Shown here: one piece after another, positions 23,946 to 34,064 of the stretch
Layout: each line of letters begins with the position of its first letter
How positions within the stretch are numbered: the stretch's first letter is position 1
NCBI RefSeq assembly: GCF_002151125.1
Contig: NZ_MDJZ01000005.1
Span: forward strand, 124,001-188,000
Direction of reading: 5' to 3'
Length of the DNA: 64,000 nucleotides
From: Clavibacter michiganensis
Lineage (GTDB): Bacteria > Actinomycetota > Actinomycetes > Actinomycetales > Microbacteriaceae
Made by a program: the position numbers and the translations under genes
Notes under the pieces: model-generated
The model's input: only the letters and a program-made list of their open reading frames with translations
Told to the model about the DNA's origin: nothing
The model's database searches: none

Positions 23946-24719
23946 TCAGGCGCGGGCGCGCGCGGGGTTCGAGAGCGTGCCGATCCCCTCGATGGAGACC
24001 TCGACGACCTGGCCGTCGGTGAAGGGCCCGACGCCGGCGGGCGTGCCCGTGAGGATCACGTCGCCGGGCAGCAGGGTCCACACGCGCGAGGCGAACGCGA
24101 TGAGCTCGGGCACGGTGTGCACCATCTCGCTCGTGCGGCCGGACTGGCGGAGCTCCCCGTCGACGCGCGTCTCGATGAGCGCGTCCTCGAACGAGCCCTC
24201 GGTCTCGATGACCGGGCCGAGCGGGCAGAAGGTGTCGTACCCCTTCGCGCGCGCCCATTGGCTCTCGGAGTGCTGGATGTCGCGCGCGGTGACGTCGTTG
24301 CCGATCGTGTAGCCGAAGATCGAGCGGCACGCGTCCTCCACGGACACGTCGCGCGTGATCCGCCCGATGACGACCGCGAGCTCGCCCTCGTGCTCCACCT
24401 GCTGGCTGTCGGCGGGGAGTCGGATGGCGTCGTCGGGTCCGACGACGGAGGTGTTGGGCTTCAGGAAGATGAGCGGCGTGCTCGGCGCCTCGCTGCCGTG
24501 CTCCGCCGCGTGGGCGGCGTAGTTGCGGCCGACGGCGACGACCTTCGAGCGCGGGATCACCGGCGCGAGCAGCCGCGCGTCGGCGAGCGGCACGCGCTCC
24601 CCCGTCGTCTGGTAGCCGCTGAACATCGGGTCGCCGGTGAGGACGACCAGGTGGCCCTCCTCCTCGTCGAGGATGCCGAAGCGGGGGTCGTCACCGGTGC
24701 TGAATCGCGCGATCTTCAC
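23946..24719 (-). CDS. Fumarylacetoacetate hydrolase family protein
   Basis: A 257-residue metal-dependent hydrolase, decarboxylase or isomerase of the FAH superfamily. Metal ligands are visible in HEGELAVVIGR (two Glu) and NDVTARD (Asp), and the LTGTPAGVG C-terminal motif is intact. Homologues act as acylpyruvases, oxaloacetate decarboxylases or in aromatic catabolism; without a catabolic cluster nearby, acylpyruvate or oxaloacetate housekeeping is likelier. GTG start. It lies between ilvE and a lipoprotein gene. Confidence 0.88.
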   Translation of the reverse strand: MKIARFSTGDDPRFGILDEEEGHLVVLTGDPMFSGYQTTGERVPLADARLLAPVIPRSKVVAVGRNYAAHAAEHGSEAPSTPLIFLKPNTSVVGPDDAIRLPADSQQVEHEGELAVVIGRITRDVSVEDACRSIFGYTIGNDVTARDIQHSESQWARAKGYDTFCPLGPVIETEGSFEDALIETRVDGELRQSGRTSEMVHTVPELIAFASRVWTLLPGDVILTGTPAGVGPFTDGQVVEVSIEGIGTLSNPARARA

Positions 24720-24773
24720 GCTGACGACCCTAGCCGTGCGGGCGGCGCCCGGCCGCCCGCACGAGCGGACCCG

Positions 24774-25907
24774 CTACGCGTCGAGGCGCGTGAGCCAGCC
24801 GTGGCGGTCCGGGATGCGGCCGTACTGGATGTCCGTGAGCTCCTGGCGCAGCGACATCGTCAGCTCGCCGGCGGGCGCGTCGATGTCGCCGACGTCGAGG
24901 CCCTCGCCGAGCAGCCGTCCGATGGGCGTGATCACCGCAGCGGTGCCGCACGCGAACACCTCGGTGATCTCGCCCGACGCCACACCCTCGACCCACTCGG
25001 ACAGCTCCACGCGCCGCTTCTCGACCGTGAGGCCGCGGTCGCGCGCGAGCTCGAGGATCGAGTCGCGCGTGATGCCCTCGAGGATGCTCTCCGAGTCGGG
25101 CGTGACCAGGCGTCCGTCCCGGTAGACGAGCACGATGTTCATGCCGCCGAGCTCCTCGAGGTAGCGGCCCTCCTCGGAGTCGAGGAAGAGCACCTGCGCG
25201 CAGCCGTGCGACGCGGCCTCGGCCTGCGGGAGGAGCGACGCGGCGTAGTTGCCGCCGCACTTGGCGGCGCCCGTGCCGCCCTTGCCCGCGCGGGAGTACT
25301 GCGTCGACAGCCAGATGGACACCGGGGCGACGCCGCCCGTGAAGTACGCGCCCGCGGGGCTCGCGATGACGTAGTAGCCCACGCGCTGGGCGGCGCGCAC
25401 GCCGAGGAAGCTCTCGTTGGCGATCATGAACGGGCGGAGGTACAGGCTCTGCTCCGCGGCCGTCGGCACCCAGCCGAGGTCGGCGCGGACCAGCTGGCGC
25501 ACCGACTCGACGAAGTCCTCGGTGGGCAGCTCCGGCAGCGCGAGGCGGCGGGCCGAGCGCTGCAGGCGGGCGGCGTTCCGGTCGGGGCGGAAGGTCCAGA
25601 CGGATCCGTCGGCGTGGCGGTACGCCTTCATGCCCTCGAAGATCTCCTGACCGTAGTGCAGCACGCTCGCGGCGGGATCCAGCTGGAGCGGCCCGTACGG
25701 GACGACGCGGGCGTCGTGCCAGCCGGCGTCGAGGGTCCAGTCGACCTGGACCATGTGGTCCGTGAAGTGCTTGCCGAAGCCGGGGTCCGCGAGGATCGCC
25801 TCCCGCTCGGCGTCGGCGCGGGCCGTCTCCGAGGGGGTCTGCGCGAAGGACAGGGGGAAGGCGGCGCCGGTGCTGCTGGTGGAGGCCGTGCTGCTGGTGG
25901 AGCTCAT
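24774..25907 (-). CDS. ilvE: Branched-chain amino acid aminotransferase
   Basis: A 377-residue class IV PLP transaminase, catalysing the last step of leucine, isoleucine and valine synthesis with glutamate as amino donor. FEGMKAYR, the PLP Lys context GTGAAKCGGNYAAS (near 223), EELGGMNIVLVY and FACGTAAVITPIG are conserved. The Ser/Thr-rich leader of about 20 residues is extra to the fold. ATG 25907 lies eight bases after the leuB stop, so leuB-ilvE are an operon. Confidence 0.95.
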   Translation of the reverse strand: MSSTSSTASTSSTGAAFPLSFAQTPSETARADAEREAILADPGFGKHFTDHMVQVDWTLDAGWHDARVVPYGPLQLDPAASVLHYGQEIFEGMKAYRHADGSVWTFRPDRNAARLQRSARRLALPELPTEDFVESVRQLVRADLGWVPTAAEQSLYLRPFMIANESFLGVRAAQRVGYYVIASPAGAYFTGGVAPVSIWLSTQYSRAGKGGTGAAKCGGNYAASLLPQAEAASHGCAQVLFLDSEEGRYLEELGGMNIVLVYRDGRLVTPDSESILEGITRDSILELARDRGLTVEKRRVELSEWVEGVASGEITEVFACGTAAVITPIGRLLGEGLDVGDIDAPAGELTMSLRQELTDIQYGRIPDRHGWLTRLDA

Positions 25908-25915
25908 GGGGTCCT

Positions 25916-26983
25916 TCAGTGGTTCGTGGAGAGGGCGCGGAGCACGGCGTCGCCGACCTCCGCGGTGGATCGGAGTGCCGCGTCGCCCGCGGCCCGCGCG
26001 GCGAGGTCGGACGAGACCGCGGCGGTGACGCGCGCCGCGGCCTCGGGGAGGCCGAGGTGGTCGAGCAGGAGCGCGACCGAGAGGATCGCCGCGGTCGGGT
26101 CGGCCTTCTGCTGGCCGGCGATGTCGGGCGCGGATCCGTGCACCGGCTCGAACATGCTCGGGAACGCGCCCGTCGGGTTGACGTTGCCCGACGCGGCGAG
26201 GCCGATGCCGCCCGAGACAGCCGCGGCGAGGTCGGTGATGATGTCGCCGAACAGGTTGTCCGAGACGATCACGTCGAAGCGCGACGGGTCGGTGACCAGG
26301 AAGATCATCGTGGCGTCGACGTGCAGGTAGTCGACCGCGATGCCGGGGTGCTCGGCGGCGACGCGGTCGACGGTGCGCTGCCACAGGGATCCGGCGAAGG
26401 TCAGCACGTTGGTCTTGTGCACGAGGGTGACGCGCTTGCGGTCGCGCTTCTCCGCGAGCTCGAACGCGAACCGCACGGTGCGCTCGACGCCGTGCGCCGT
26501 GTTCACGGACACCTCGGTCGCGATCTCGTGCTCGGTGCCGCGCCGCAGCACGCCGCCGTTGCCCGCGTACGGCCCCTCGGTCCCCTCGCGGACGACGACG
26601 AAGTCGACGTCGCCGGGCGCGGCGAGCGGCGAGACGACGCCGGGCAGCAGGGTCGTGGGCCGCAGGTTGACGTAGTGGTCGAACGCGAAGCGCAGCTTCA
26701 GCAGCAGGCCGCGCTCGATGATGCCGCCGGCGAGGCGCGCGTCGCGGGGGTCGCCCCCGACCGCGCCGAGCAGGATCGCGTCGTGCCGGGCCAGCGCCGC
26801 CAGGTCGGAGTCCGTGAGGATCTCGCCGGTCTCGAGGAAGTGCCCGGCGCCGAACGGGTACTGCGTGGTGTCGAGCGACACGTCCGCGGGGACCGCCTCC
26901 CGCAGCACGCGCAGGGCCTCGTGGACGACCTCCGGGCCGATGCCGTCCCCGGGGACGACGGCGAGCGAGATGGTGCGGGGCAT
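25916..26983 (-). CDS. leuB: 3-isopropylmalate dehydrogenase
   Basis: A 355-residue NAD-dependent oxidative decarboxylase of leucine synthesis. [24 protein letters not shown] (substrate arginines), [11 protein letters not shown] and the NAD-site [10 protein letters not shown] are all present, as is the [12 protein letters not shown] metal-site block. Length is normal. First gene of the minus-strand cluster leuB-ilvE-FAH-lipoprotein-gltX-TrxR-like. leuA, leuC and leuD are not in the window. It is divergent from a small membrane gene over 115 bases. Confidence 0.96.
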   Translation of the reverse strand: MPRTISLAVVPGDGIGPEVVHEALRVLREAVPADVSLDTTQYPFGAGHFLETGEILTDSDLAALARHDAILLGAVGGDPRDARLAGGIIERGLLLKLRFAFDHYVNLRPTTLLPGVVSPLAAPGDVDFVVVREGTEGPYAGNGGVLRRGTEHEIATEVSVNTAHGVERTVRFAFELAEKRDRKRVTLVHKTNVLTFAGSLWQRTVDRVAAEHPGIAVDYLHVDATMIFLVTDPSRFDVIVSDNLFGDIITDLAAAVSGGIGLAASGNVNPTGAFPSMFEPVHGSAPDIAGQQKADPTAAILSVALLLDHLGLPEAAARVTAAVSSDLAARAAGDAALRSTAEVGDAVLRALSTNH

Positions 26984-27098
26984 GGATCCTCCCGGGGCTC
27001 GGTGGGTGTCGGGCCAGGTTACCCGTCCGTCGCTGGCGCCCGCGCGCTACGGTGGAGGCACCCGACCGCCCCGACGGGCACGACAGAAGGACACACCC

Positions 27099-27353
27099 AT
27101 GAGCATCGGACTCGGCATCTTCCTCGTCGTCGTCGGCGCGATCCTCGCGTTCGCCGTCGACCTCACGGTCCCCGGCGTCGACCTGCAGCTGGTCGGCTAC
27201 ATCCTCATGGGCGGCGGCGTGCTCGTGATCATCATCGGCATCGCGCTCCTCGCCCGCCGCCGCACGGCCGTCAGCGAGACCCGCACGCGCATCGACCCCG
27301 CGACGGGCCAGCGCGTCACGCGCAGCGAGCGCTCCGACGACAACGTCGTCTGA
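27099..27353 (+). CDS. Small DUF6458-like membrane protein
   Basis: 84 residues with two membrane helices (GIFLVVVGAILAFAV and LMGGGVLVIIIGIALLA) and a charged cytosolic tail (RTRIDPATGQRVTRSERSDD). It fits the small actinobacterial DUF6458 proteins of unknown role. ATG 27099 has AGAAGGA eight bases upstream. It is a single-gene unit with a strong terminator. Confidence 0.8.
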   Translation: MSIGLGIFLVVVGAILAFAVDLTVPGVDLQLVGYILMGGGVLVIIIGIALLARRRTAVSETRTRIDPATGQRVTRSERSDDNVV

Positions 27354-27370
27354 TCCGCTCCCCTGCACGC

Positions 27371-27406
27371 ATCGGGCCCGTCACCTCTCGAGGTGACGGG
27401 CCCGAT
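27371..27406. terminator. Bidirectional terminator (DUF6458-like / MFS)
   Basis: A perfect 16-base stem ATCGGGCCCGTCACCT / AGGTGACGGGCCCGAT with CTCG loop, between two convergent genes. Confidence 0.82.
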
Positions 27407-27437
27407 CCGCGTCCGCGCACCCGCGCGGCGCCCGGGA

Positions 27438-28979
27438 TCAGTCGTGCGAGCTGGCGCGGCGGAGGCTCGTGAGCGAGATGACGATCGCGCCCGCCATCAG
27501 CGCGGCGCCGATGATCGAGGTCGTCACCACGCCGCCGTCGAAGGCCGTGTGCGCCGACTCGAGGAGGGCGGCGCCCACGTCCGCCGGCACGCGCTCGGCG
27601 ACCGACACCGCACCCCCGAGGGTCTCGCGCGCCGCGACCGAGTCGCCGTCGGACAGGCCGGCGGGCAGCACGAGGCCCGTGCGGTAGCTGGCCGTCAGGA
27701 TGCTGCCGAGCACGGCCGTTCCGAGCACCGCTCCCACCTCGTACGCCGTCTCCGATACCGCCGACGCGGCGCCCGCCTTCGCCGGCGGGACGGCCGCGAT
27801 GATCAGGTCGTTGGAGATCGTCTGCGAGGCGCCGATGCCCGCACCCAGCAGGCAGAAGGCGAAGACGAGGAGCCCGACCGACGCGCCCCGGCCGGTCACC
27901 GCGAGCAGCACGTAGGCGACGGCCGAGAACGCGAGCGCGATGGCGACCACCCGGGACGGGCGGGCGCGCGCCACGATCGGCACGATCACGAGGCCCGACA
28001 CGATGACCACGACGGATCCCGGGATCAGCGCGAGGCCCGCCGCGAGCGGGTCCAGCCCCGCGACCAGCTGCAGGTGCTGCGTGACGAAGAAGAGGAAGCC
28101 GACGAGCGAGACGACGCTCAGCAGGTTGACGAGAACCGCGCCCGTGAACACGGGCTCGCGGAACAGCGCCACGTCGAGCATGGGGTTCCGCGCCCGGGAC
28201 ATGCGGCGGACGAAGAGGATGCCCGCGACGACGCCGACGACCGGCGCCGCGATCGCGAGCGGCGTCACGCCCTCGGTCGCGAACGTCTTGATCGCGTAGA
28301 CGATGGGCGCGACCGTCGCGAGCGACAGCAGGATCGCGACCACGTCGATGGGGCCGGGCGCCGGGTCCTTCGACTCGGGCACGAGCACGGGCGTGAGGAT
28401 CAGCAGCGGCAGCAGCACGGGCACCGCGACGAGGAACACGGATCCCCACCAGAAGTGCTCGAGCAGCACGCCGCCGACGAGCGGGCCGAGCGCGGATCCG
28501 CCGGAGAAGCCCGACGCCCAGATGGCGATGGCGAGGCGGCGCTGCTTGCGGTCGGTGAAGATCGAGCGCAGGAGCGAGAGCGTGGAGGGCATGAGCATCG
28601 CGCCGAAGAAGCCCAGCAGGGCGCGGGCGCCGATGAGCTGCGACGCGTCGGTCGCGAACGCGGCGAGGGCCGAGACGAGGCCGAAGCCGGCGGCGCCGAT
28701 CATGAGGAGGCGACGGCGGCCGTAGCGGTCGCCCATGTTGCCCATGGCGACGAGGAGGCCCGCGAGCACGAGCGGGTAGGCGTCGATGATCCAGAGCTGG
28801 GCCGCGCCCGACGGCTCGAGGTCGCGCGCGATGGACGGCATCGCGAAGCTCAGCACCGTGTTGTCGATGGAGACGAGGAGCACCGGGAGCATGAGCACCA
28901 CGAGCGCGGCCCACTGCCGGCCGCCCGCGCGGCCGGGGGCGGCGATCTCGGGGACGGATGCGGTGCGGGGGCTGGACAT
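27438..28979 (-). CDS. MFS drug-efflux transporter (DHA2, 14-helix)
   Basis: 513 residues with about 14 hydrophobic segments, of the DHA2 proton-coupled multidrug exporter family (QacA/EmrB/LfrA-like). Motif D1 appears as LLVSIDNTVLSFAMPSI in helix 1 and motif A as GNMGDRYGRRR after helix 2; the LGPLVGGVLL stretch fits motif C. It is divergent from a TetR gene with a 22-base palindromic operator between them, which predicts derepression by a ligand of the regulator. Likely role: efflux of quaternary ammonium or similar cationic drugs. Confidence 0.92.
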   Translation of the reverse strand: MSSPRTASVPEIAAPGRAGGRQWAALVVLMLPVLLVSIDNTVLSFAMPSIARDLEPSGAAQLWIIDAYPLVLAGLLVAMGNMGDRYGRRRLLMIGAAGFGLVSALAAFATDASQLIGARALLGFFGAMLMPSTLSLLRSIFTDRKQRRLAIAIWASGFSGGSALGPLVGGVLLEHFWWGSVFLVAVPVLLPLLILTPVLVPESKDPAPGPIDVVAILLSLATVAPIVYAIKTFATEGVTPLAIAAPVVGVVAGILFVRRMSRARNPMLDVALFREPVFTGAVLVNLLSVVSLVGFLFFVTQHLQLVAGLDPLAAGLALIPGSVVVIVSGLVIVPIVARARPSRVVAIALAFSAVAYVLLAVTGRGASVGLLVFAFCLLGAGIGASQTISNDLIIAAVPPAKAGAASAVSETAYEVGAVLGTAVLGSILTASYRTGLVLPAGLSDGDSVAARETLGGAVSVAERVPADVGAALLESAHTAFDGGVVTTSIIGAALMAGAIVISLTSLRRASSHD

Positions 28980-29051
28980 GACGGGGCTTCCTGACGTCGG
29001 GAGGAGACGGCGCGGGGCGCGCGGACGGGCCGCGGGAGCGGCCGGGGATCA

Positions 29052-29073
29052 CTGTACCGTCCGGTCGGTACAG
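29052..29073. promoter_or_regulatory. TetR operator (22-base palindrome)
   Basis: CTGTACCGTCCGGTCGGTACAG is a near-perfect inverted repeat (10 of 11 positions pair). It contains the ACCGnnCGGT half-sites common for TetR regulators and lies between the divergent MFS and TetR genes, near both starts. Confidence 0.8.
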
Positions 29074-29100
29074 CGGGCAACCCGCCGCTACGCTGGATCC

Positions 29101-29736
29101 ATGCCCGCCACACCACCCGACGACGCCGCCCCCGAGCCGGACGCCGCACCCGAGCCCGCCGCCGCACCCGACGCGGCGCCCTCCCCCGGCGGCACCGCAC
29201 GCGACCGCATCCTCGACGCCTTCGAGGAGCTGCTCGTGCAGCAGGGAGAGCGCGGCACGACCCTCGAGGCCGTCGCCGCCGCGGCCGGCGTCTCCAAGGG
29301 CGGGCTGCTCTACCACTTCGGCGGGAAGGAGGCCCTCGTCGAGGGGCTGCTCGCCCGCATGTCCGCGCTGGCGCAGGCGGACGTCGCGCGCCTCCGGGCC
29401 GCCGAACGGGGACCGGTCGACCGGTGGATCCGCAGCTCGCTGTCCACGGCCACGCCGTTCGACCGCGCCTACGTCGCGACCTCCCGCCTCGCGCAGGGCA
29501 ACCACCCGCGCGCCCGCGACACGCTCACGCACCTCCAGGACGAGTGGGCCGCCGTCATCCTGGAGGCCGTGGGCGACCCGGCCGTGGCGCGGGCCGTGCT
29601 CCTGATCGGCGACGGCCTGTACTACAACTCGGCGCTGCAGCCCTGGCTCGGTGGATCCGCCCCCGCGGACGACGCGCTCGACGAGCTCATCCGCGTGGTC
29701 GACGACCTCGTGCGGATGCGCTCCACCGGCGCCTGA
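29101..29736 (+). CDS. TetR-family repressor of the MFS gene
   Basis: 211 residues. A Pro/Ala/Glu-rich leader (1-30) precedes the TetR DNA-binding domain: RILDAFEELL, TTLEAVAAAAGVSKGGLLYHFGGKEALVEGLL (helix-turn-helix near 60-80). The C-terminal ligand domain ends in DDLVRMRSTGA and resembles the TetR_C_6/YcdC-like group. It is divergent from the 14-helix drug exporter with a shared palindrome, so it should repress the exporter and itself. Confidence 0.92.
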   Translation: MPATPPDDAAPEPDAAPEPAAAPDAAPSPGGTARDRILDAFEELLVQQGERGTTLEAVAAAAGVSKGGLLYHFGGKEALVEGLLARMSALAQADVARLRAAERGPVDRWIRSSLSTATPFDRAYVATSRLAQGNHPRARDTLTHLQDEWAAVILEAVGDPAVARAVLLIGDGLYYNSALQPWLGGSAPADDALDELIRVVDDLVRMRSTGA

Positions 29737-29752
29737 CCCGCCCGGACGCACC

Positions 29753-29784
29753 GCGAGGGCGGCCGCCGCAGCAGCCGCCCTCGC
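29753..29784. terminator. Bidirectional terminator (TetR / serA)
   Basis: GCGAGGGCGGC pairs with GCCGCCCTCGC (11 bases) around a 10-base loop, between the convergent TetR and serA genes. Confidence 0.68.
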
Positions 29785-29804
29785 CGGGGTCCGTCCGACC
29801 GGGA

Positions 29805-31394
29805 TCAGTCGGCGATGTCGATCTCGCGCAGCGACGTGGCCTGGATGGCCCGGCGCACGTTCTCCAGCACGCCGTCCGGCACGGGCGAGTCGACGCTGAG
29901 CACGCTGAGCGCGCGGCCGCCGGCCTCCTGGCGGGCGATCTGCATGCCCGCGATGTTGACCTCGGCGTCGCCGAACTCCTTGCCGTAGACCGCGACGATG
30001 CCGGGGCGGTCCTCGTACTTCATGACGATGAGGTGGCGGCTGAAGGGCACCTCGACGTCGTAGCCGTCGATCTCGACGAGCTTCTCGATCTGCTTGGTGC
30101 CCGTGAGCGTGCCGGAGACCGACACCTGCGTGCCGTCGGAGAGCGCGCCGCGGATGCTGAGCACGTTGCGGTACTCCTCCGAGACGGCGTCCGTGATCAG
30201 GCGCACCTCGAGCCCGCGCTGCTCGGCCAGGAGCGGCGCGTTGACGTAGGAGACGTTCTCGCTCACCACGTTCGTGAACACGCCCTTGAGCGCCGCGAGC
30301 TTGAGGACGCTGACGTCGTAGCCGGCGAGCTCGCCGCGGACGACGACGTCGATGCTCGTGAGGGCCTCGTGCGCGAGACCCGAGAACACCTGGCCGAGCT
30401 TCTCCATCAGCGGGATGCCGGGGCGCACGTACGGGTCGATGACGCCGCCCGCGACGTTCACGGCGTCCGGCACGAGCTCGCCGCCGAGGGCCAGGCGCAC
30501 GCTCTTGGCGACCGAGACCCCCGCCTTCTCCTGCGCCTCGTCGGTGGAGGCGCCGAGGTGGGGCGTGACGATGATGTTGTCGAGCTCGAGCAGCGGGGAT
30601 CCCGTGGGCGGCTCGCTCACGAACACGTCGAGGCCGGCGCCCGCGATGCGCTTCGACTTGAGCGCCGTGTAGAGCGCGTCCTCGTCGATGATGCCGCCGC
30701 GGCTGGCATTGACGATGCGCAAGGACGGCTTCGCGAGCGCGAACTGCTCCGTGGAGATGAGCCCGGTGGTGTCGGGCGTCTTGGGGATGTGGATCGTGAT
30801 GAAGTCCGAGACCCGCATGAGCTCGTCGAGCGGGAGCAGCTGCACGCCGAGCTGCTGCGCGCGGGCCGGCGTGACGTAGGGGTCGTAGGCGACGAGCGTG
30901 GCGCCGAAGCCCGCGAGGCGCTGGGCGACGAGCGTGCCGATGCGGCCGAGGCCGACGATGCCGATGGTCTTCTCGTAGAGCTCGACGCCCGTGAACGAGG
31001 AGCGCTTCCAGAGGCCCTGCTTGAGCGACGCGCTCGCGTCGGGGATGAAGCGGGCGAGCGAGAGGATGTGGCCGATGGCGAGCTCGGCGGCCGAGATGAC
31101 GTTCGAGGTCGGCGCGTTCACGACCATGACGCCCGCGGTGGTCGCGGCCTTGATGTCGACGTTGTCGAGGCCGACGCCGGCGCGGGCGACGACCTGGAGG
31201 CGCGGGGCGGCGGCGATGGCCTCCGCGTCGATCCTCGTGGCGGACCGGACGAGCACGGCGTCCGCATCCGCGAGGGCCGCGAGCAGAGCCGGGCGGTCGG
31301 TGCCGTCGACGGATCGGACGTCGAAGTCGGGCCCCAGGGCGTCGACGGTGGCGGGCGAGAGTTCTTCGGCGATCAACACGACGGGCTTCGTCAA
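29805..31394 (-). CDS. serA: D-3-phosphoglycerate dehydrogenase
   Basis: A 529-residue long-type PGDH, first step of serine synthesis. NAD loop GLGRIGTLVAQRL near 150; catalytic Arg, Glu and His in VNASRGGI, LDVFVSEPP and VTPHLGAS. An allosteric substrate-binding domain and a C-terminal ACT domain (LIVMKYEDRPGIVAVYGKEFG) complete the mycobacterial type, usually feedback-inhibited by serine. The start is TTG 31394 (AAGGA 11 bases upstream), because the family begins with the TKPVVLIAEE segment; no ATG fits. The gene lies downstream of the ilv block on the same strand. Confidence 0.95.
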   Translation of the reverse strand: MTKPVVLIAEELSPATVDALGPDFDVRSVDGTDRPALLAALADADAVLVRSATRIDAEAIAAAPRLQVVARAGVGLDNVDIKAATTAGVMVVNAPTSNVISAAELAIGHILSLARFIPDASASLKQGLWKRSSFTGVELYEKTIGIVGLGRIGTLVAQRLAGFGATLVAYDPYVTPARAQQLGVQLLPLDELMRVSDFITIHIPKTPDTTGLISTEQFALAKPSLRIVNASRGGIIDEDALYTALKSKRIAGAGLDVFVSEPPTGSPLLELDNIIVTPHLGASTDEAQEKAGVSVAKSVRLALGGELVPDAVNVAGGVIDPYVRPGIPLMEKLGQVFSGLAHEALTSIDVVVRGELAGYDVSVLKLAALKGVFTNVVSENVSYVNAPLLAEQRGLEVRLITDAVSEEYRNVLSIRGALSDGTQVSVSGTLTGTKQIEKLVEIDGYDVEVPFSRHLIVMKYEDRPGIVAVYGKEFGDAEVNIAGMQIARQEAGGRALSVLSVDSPVPDGVLENVRRAIQATSLREIDIAD

Positions 31395-31457
31395 GAGGCG
31401 GTCCTTCGGGCGGGGGCGGCTGGGACCCTCACATGCTAGTGGCCCCAGAATGGCCGG

Positions 31458-31859
31458 ATGAGCGATGAGACGTGGGCTGCGATCCAGCTCGCCGTGCGGA
31501 TCCTGCTGGCCCTCGTCTTCGTCGGGATGGGCGTGAACCACTTCGTCCCGAAGGCCGCCAGGGCCATGGCGGCGATCATCCCGCCCTCGTTCCGGCGGCC
31601 CGGCGTGCCCTCTCCCCTGGCGCTCGTGCGCATCACGGGCGTGTGCGAGATCGCGGGCGGCGTCGGCCTCCTCGTGGAGCCGGTGCGCCTCGCGGCGGGC
31701 ATCGCGCTGGCGGTGTTCCTCGTCGCCGTGTTCCCCGCGAACGCGTTCGCGGCCCGGCACCCCGAGCGCTTCGGGCGCATCGCGATCCCGCTGGTCCCGC
31801 GCCTCGTCGCCCAGGCGGTGCTGATCGGGCTGGTGCTGTTCGCGGGCTGGCCGCTCTGA
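31458..31859 (+). CDS. DoxX-family membrane protein
   Basis: 133 residues with four hydrophobic segments and the DoxX pattern (RILLALVFVGMGVNHFVPKAARAM early, GVCEIAGGVGLLVEP in the second repeat). Family members accompany oxidoreductases and respond to thiol/oxidative stress in mycobacteria; the role is not settled. It is divergent from serA (63 bases) and ends ten bases from the convergent membrane gene. Confidence 0.85.
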   Translation: MSDETWAAIQLAVRILLALVFVGMGVNHFVPKAARAMAAIIPPSFRRPGVPSPLALVRITGVCEIAGGVGLLVEPVRLAAGIALAVFLVAVFPANAFAARHPERFGRIAIPLVPRLVAQAVLIGLVLFAGWPL

Positions 31860-31869
31860 CGACGCGTCG

Positions 31870-32232
31870 CTAGAGCAGCGGCAGGAGGGCGGCGAGGCCG
31901 ACCGTCAGCGCGCTCGCGGCGGCGAGTCCCGCCAGCATGACCAGGACCCGCGCGGCCACGGGGCGGCCGCGCGTCGCGCGCGCCGCGAGGACGAACGCGA
32001 CGACGGGCACGAGGATCGCGCCGACGAGCGCGGCGAGGGTGCCCGAGCGGAGCGACCCGCCGAACGCCGTCGCGATGTCGCGGAAGGCCGTGTACTGGTC
32101 GACGGCCTGCCAGACGAGGATCCCGTGGGCGAGCGCGCCGAGGATCCCCACGACCCAGCCGGCGCGCCTGGGACGGCGGCGGCGCACCCCTGCGGGCGCG
32201 GGGATCCCGGCGTCCGCCGGCTCGGCGCTCAT
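31870..32232 (-). CDS. Hypothetical membrane protein
   Basis: 120 residues: an Arg/Pro-rich cytosolic leader (RRRRPRRAG) and about three membrane segments (VVGILGALAHGILVW, TLAALVGAILVPVVAFVLA, MLAGLAAASALTVGLAALL). Its ATG overlaps the stop of the gene before it by four bases, so the pair is co-translated. No family recognised. Confidence 0.7.
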   Translation of the reverse strand: MSAEPADAGIPAPAGVRRRRPRRAGWVVGILGALAHGILVWQAVDQYTAFRDIATAFGGSLRSGTLAALVGAILVPVVAFVLAARATRGRPVAARVLVMLAGLAAASALTVGLAALLPLL

Positions 32233-32771
32233 CGGACCACCAGCCAGGGCCACGGGAACAGGACCACGGCGCCCGTCGCGAGCACGAGCATGCGTCCGGC
32301 GAGGCGCATCCCGCGTCCGGCGGCGACGACGGCGACCAGCCACAGCACGGGCGCGAGCACCGTGAGCGCCTCCGTCGCCTGCGCGACGCCGACCTGGAAC
32401 GCGGATCCCGCGTTCGACGGGTTGTCGCGCACCACGAAGAACCAGGCGATGGCCTCGAGGATCGCGACGGCGCCGAAGAAGGCGAGCCCCACGACCTCGG
32501 GCGACGCCTCGGGCGCGGCCGGGTCGTCGTCGGCGACCAGGCGGGAACGCGGCCCGTCGGGGGCGGACGCGGCGGCGGAGCCGGTGCCGGATCCGGCGGC
32601 GGCCCGGCGCGCGGCGGTAGCGCCGAGGGCGGATGCGCGGCCGGTCCCGGTCGTGGCAGCGGCGTCGGGGCGCCGGCGCGGGACCGCGCGCTGCGGCTCG
32701 GGCGAGCGGGCGAGGGTGGGATCCCCCTCCTCGCCTGCCCAGGTCAGGGCGTCGTCGTCGGGGGTGGGCAT
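32229..32771 (-). CDS. Hypothetical membrane protein with disordered N-terminus
   Basis: 180 residues. The first half is low-complexity and Ala/Arg/Pro-rich, the second has four short hydrophobic segments (VVGLAFFGAVAILEAIAWFFVV, ALTVLAPVLWLVAVVAA, MLVLATGAVVLFPWPWLVV). ATG 32771 is chosen because the upstream part of the open frame runs into the ilvC terminator. It overlaps the next membrane gene by ATGA. The pair looks like a small membrane module of unknown role. Confidence 0.68.
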   Translation of the reverse strand: MPTPDDDALTWAGEEGDPTLARSPEPQRAVPRRRPDAAATTGTGRASALGATAARRAAAGSGTGSAAASAPDGPRSRLVADDDPAAPEASPEVVGLAFFGAVAILEAIAWFFVVRDNPSNAGSAFQVGVAQATEALTVLAPVLWLVAVVAAGRGMRLAGRMLVLATGAVVLFPWPWLVVR

Positions 32772-32841
32772 CCCCCGATGGTACGTGCTCGGATCCGCAC
32801 GCCCGCCGCGGGCCGCGGGCTCCTGGGCACCCGCGGACGCG

Positions 32842-32876
32842 CGGACGCCCGGTCGCACGAGGCGACCGGGCGTCCG
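32842..32876 (-). terminator. Terminator after ilvC
   Basis: A perfect 15-base stem CGGACGCCCGGTCGC / GCGACCGGGCGTCCG with a five-base loop, 19 bases after the ilvC stop. Confidence 0.8.
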
Positions 32877-32894
32877 GTGGAGCGGGGGCGTCGG

Positions 32895-34064
<1,170 letters not shown>

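Noticed and set aside
24774-27368. 864-codon reading with ilvE extended upstream through leuB
   Set aside because: leuB itself is clear in another frame and ilvE has a normal ATG eight bases after its stop.
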